Shown in pieces: positions 12,559-13,937 of a stretch of 13,937 nt of DNA (its first letter is position 1; each line of letters begins with the position of its first letter). The position numbers and the translations under genes are program-made. The notes below the pieces were generated by a model that saw only the letters and a list, made by a program, of their open reading frames with translations, ran no database searches and was not told the origin of the DNA. This DNA comes from Acidobacteriaceae bacterium (GTDB lineage Bacteria > Acidobacteriota > Terriglobia > Terriglobales > SbA1): the NCBI GenBank assembly GCA_003136335.1, contig PLEA01000517.1, forward strand, positions 1 through 13,937, in the 5' to 3' direction.

Positions 12559-13937
12559 ATGCCCGAATTCTGTGACGTCGCTGTGCCCGTACCGCTGGAT
12601 ATGGTCTTCACCTACCGTGTTCCCGCGGATGCCACGCCAGTGGTTGGCGGGCGCGTGTTGGCGCTACTTCGCCAGCAGCGCATGACGGGTATCGTCGTCG
12701 AACTTCACGATCGCAAACCGTCCGTCGCCACAAAGAGCATTCTCACTGTGCTCGACGCAACGCCCGTGCTCGATGAGCAGTTGCTGCACCTGGGCCGCTG
12801 GATTGCCGACTACTATCTCGCCCCTCTCGGCGAAGTGTTCCGCACCATGCTGCCGCTGAACGCGGAGTTCAAACGTTCGATCGGCTATCGCCTCACCGAA
12901 GCGGGCCAGATGGCACTGTACCAGGCAGGCATGTCTGGATCGTCCGCCCGTTCGAGGCGCACTCCTGAGGAACAAGCCGCCGAGTTCCGCGTTCTCGATT
13001 ATCTGGCGGGATGCATCTCTGAAAGCGACCTGGGCCCGGAGAGCGGGATTGGGAAGGGAGAGAGTGGGGTTGGGAAGGGCACGGCTTCAGCCGTGCCGTT
13101 AAATTCCACTGTAAACCGGGCTTTAGCCCCTGAGGAAGCCATCCTCGTGCGAGAAGAGACTCTCCGTTCCGCAACCCGCGTCTCCAAAGCCATTGTCGCT
13201 GGAATGGTTCGCAAGAAATGGCTGGCACGCGAAGATGTGTCCGCCGCTCGGGATGCCACGCGTACGATGAAGGTCGCAGTACTGAAATCCGCCGACGGCA
13301 AACTGAACGACAACCAACGGACACTGGTCGACGCGCTGGCTGCTTCCGGGGGAAGAGTTCCGGTAACCACGCTGCGGTCGCTCGACGTTCCGCAAACCAC
13401 ACTCACCACGCTGGTTCGGCGTGGACTCGTCGAGATTCTGGAAGAGCCTGAGGAATTCACCGTCTCGCGCTCCAAGCCGCGGCCATCTCTCTTCGACTTC
13501 GATTTGAATCTCGCGCAGCAATCCGCGCTCACGCGCTTGCGCGAAGGTGTAGCAGCGCGCAAGTTCGCGGGCATGTTGCTGCATGGCGTCACCGGCTCGG
13601 GCAAGACTGCGGTATATCTGGCAGGCATGCGCGCCGTGCTCGAGGCCGGGCGCTCTGCCATCCTGCTCGTGCCTGAAATTGGCCTGACGCCAGCCGTCGC
13701 CGCCGATCTGCATCAGATCTTCGGCGACGAAGTTGCCATCCTGCACTCCGCGCTCTCCGACCGCGAACGCGCCGAGCAGTGGCACCGCATCAGGCGCGGC
13801 GAAGCGCGCATGGTCGTGGGGACACGATCTGCAGTCTTTGCTCCGGTGGCCGATCTCGCGCTGATCATCGTCGACGAGGAGCACGACTCCTCTTACAAAC
13901 AGGAAGAGACGCCGCGTTACCACGCCAGCGATATTGC
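12559..13937 (+). CDS. priA: Primosomal protein N' (replication restart helicase), 5' part
   Basis: PriA recognises stalled forks and reloads the replicative helicase. The window holds 459 codons in one unbroken frame; the end, including the zinc-binding and C-terminal helicase parts, lies beyond. The 3'-DNA-binding domain spans about 1-105 (CDVAVPVPLDMVFTYRVP, then WIADYYLAPLGEVFRTMLP). A winged-helix region follows, interrupted at residues 161-191 by a glycine-rich stretch encoded by a repeat (separate entry). The helicase core shows Walker A GVTGSGKT (343-350), LLVPEIGLTP, LHSALSDRERAEQW, GTRSAVFAP and the DEEH box (439-442) before DSSYKQEETPRYHA. The usual YHARD reads YHASD here. The ATG has no Shine-Dalgarno; a -10-like box lies just upstream. 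The 48-bp space after the glycosylase gene is otherwise empty. Confidence 0.96.
   Translation, partial: MPEFCDVAVPVPLDMVFTYRVPADATPVVGGRVLALLRQQRMTGIVVELHDRKPSVATKSILTVLDATPVLDEQLLHLGRWIADYYLAPLGEVFRTMLPLNAEFKRSIGYRLTEAGQMALYQAGMSGSSARSRRTPEEQAAEFRVLDYLAGCISESDLGPESGIGKGESGVGKGTASAVPLNSTVNRALAPEEAILVREETLRSATRVSKAIVAGMVRKKWLAREDVSAARDATRTMKVAVLKSADGKLNDNQRTLVDALAASGGRVPVTTLRSLDVPQTTLTTLVRRGLVEILEEPEEFTVSRSKPRPSLFDFDLNLAQQSALTRLREGVAARKFAGMLLHGVTGSGKTAVYLAGMRAVLEAGRSAILLVPEIGLTPAVAADLHQIFGDEVAILHSALSDRERAEQWHRIRRGEARMVVGTRSAVFAPVADLALIIVDEEHDSSYKQEETPRYHASDI
13039..13129. repeat. Palindromic repeat with tandem 21-mers inside the priA coding sequence
   Basis: Two 21-bp copies (13039-13059 and 13060-13080, three differences) encode ESGIGKG and ESGVGKG. 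Directly after comes a perfect 9-bp inverted repeat, GGCACGGCT (13078-13086) and AGCCGTGCC (13089-13097), and 20 bases later a second palindrome, GGGCT-TT-AGCCC (13118-13129). This two-hairpin layout is that of an extragenic palindromic unit, here kept in frame in the PriA linker. Confidence 0.7.

Noticed and set aside
12893..13923. Long minus-strand open frames opposite priA
   Set aside because: PriA on the plus strand has unbroken family motifs; the antisense frames are by-products of GC-rich codon use and have no recognisable features.
1..13937. CRISPR array, tRNA, toxin-antitoxin or defence cluster
   Set aside because: No regularly spaced repeats, cloverleaf with CCA-type end, small paired toxin-like genes or nuclease/helicase defence modules are visible; priA is a normal replication gene here.

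Overview
The window reads as a chromosomal housekeeping region of a Gram-negative bacterium, most likely an Acidobacteriota member of the Terriglobia (Koribacter-like). The inference rests on the gene order yicC-gmk-rpoZ-coaBC-udg-priA, the form of the omega subunit and RapZ, an MsbA-type exporter (outer-membrane lifestyle), secreted small proteins and a CBM6-like protein of a kind I associate with this phylum, and abundant short palindromic intergenic repeats. No rRNA, tRNA, CRISPR array, transposase, integrase or phage gene is visible.

Layout. (1) 1-2067: the 3' end of rpoN (sigma-54), a small secreted unknown protein that overlaps the rpoN stop by 4 bp, and long-form hpf (ribosome hibernation). 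(2) 2068-4159: an accessory-looking stretch with palindromic repeats, a CBM6-like secreted protein broken by a one-base frameshift, a small exported alpha/beta-barrel-like protein with a strong terminator, and a roughly 390 bp non-coding cluster of hairpins. (3) 4160-5125, minus strand: mbfA, a ferritin-like/VIT1 fusion membrane iron transporter, divergent from (4) 5289-6221 rapZ. (5) 6360-9858: an MsbA-type ABC exporter, yicC and gmk, tightly packed. (6) 10018-13937: rpoZ, coaBC, family-4 uracil-DNA glycosylase, and the 5' part of priA, which runs off the end of the window.

How they fit together. rpoN, hpf and rapZ are remnants of the widely conserved rpoN-hpf-(ptsN/hprK)-rapZ neighbourhood; here the phosphotransferase gene normally between hpf and rapZ is absent and 3.2 kb of accessory genes and repeats lies there instead. 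The second half is the standard growth block: nucleotide kinase, RNA polymerase omega, coenzyme A synthesis, DNA repair and replication restart.

I do not see a convincing new multi-gene system. The most interesting signals are small-scale: a palindromic intergenic-type repeat with a 21-bp tandem duplication sitting in frame inside priA; a clean single-base frameshift in the CBM6-like gene; at least three hairpin-repeat families in the intergenic DNA; a large inverted repeat just ahead of coaBC; and -10-like hexamers 7-10 nt before three start codons that lack Shine-Dalgarno sequences, suggesting leaderless messages.
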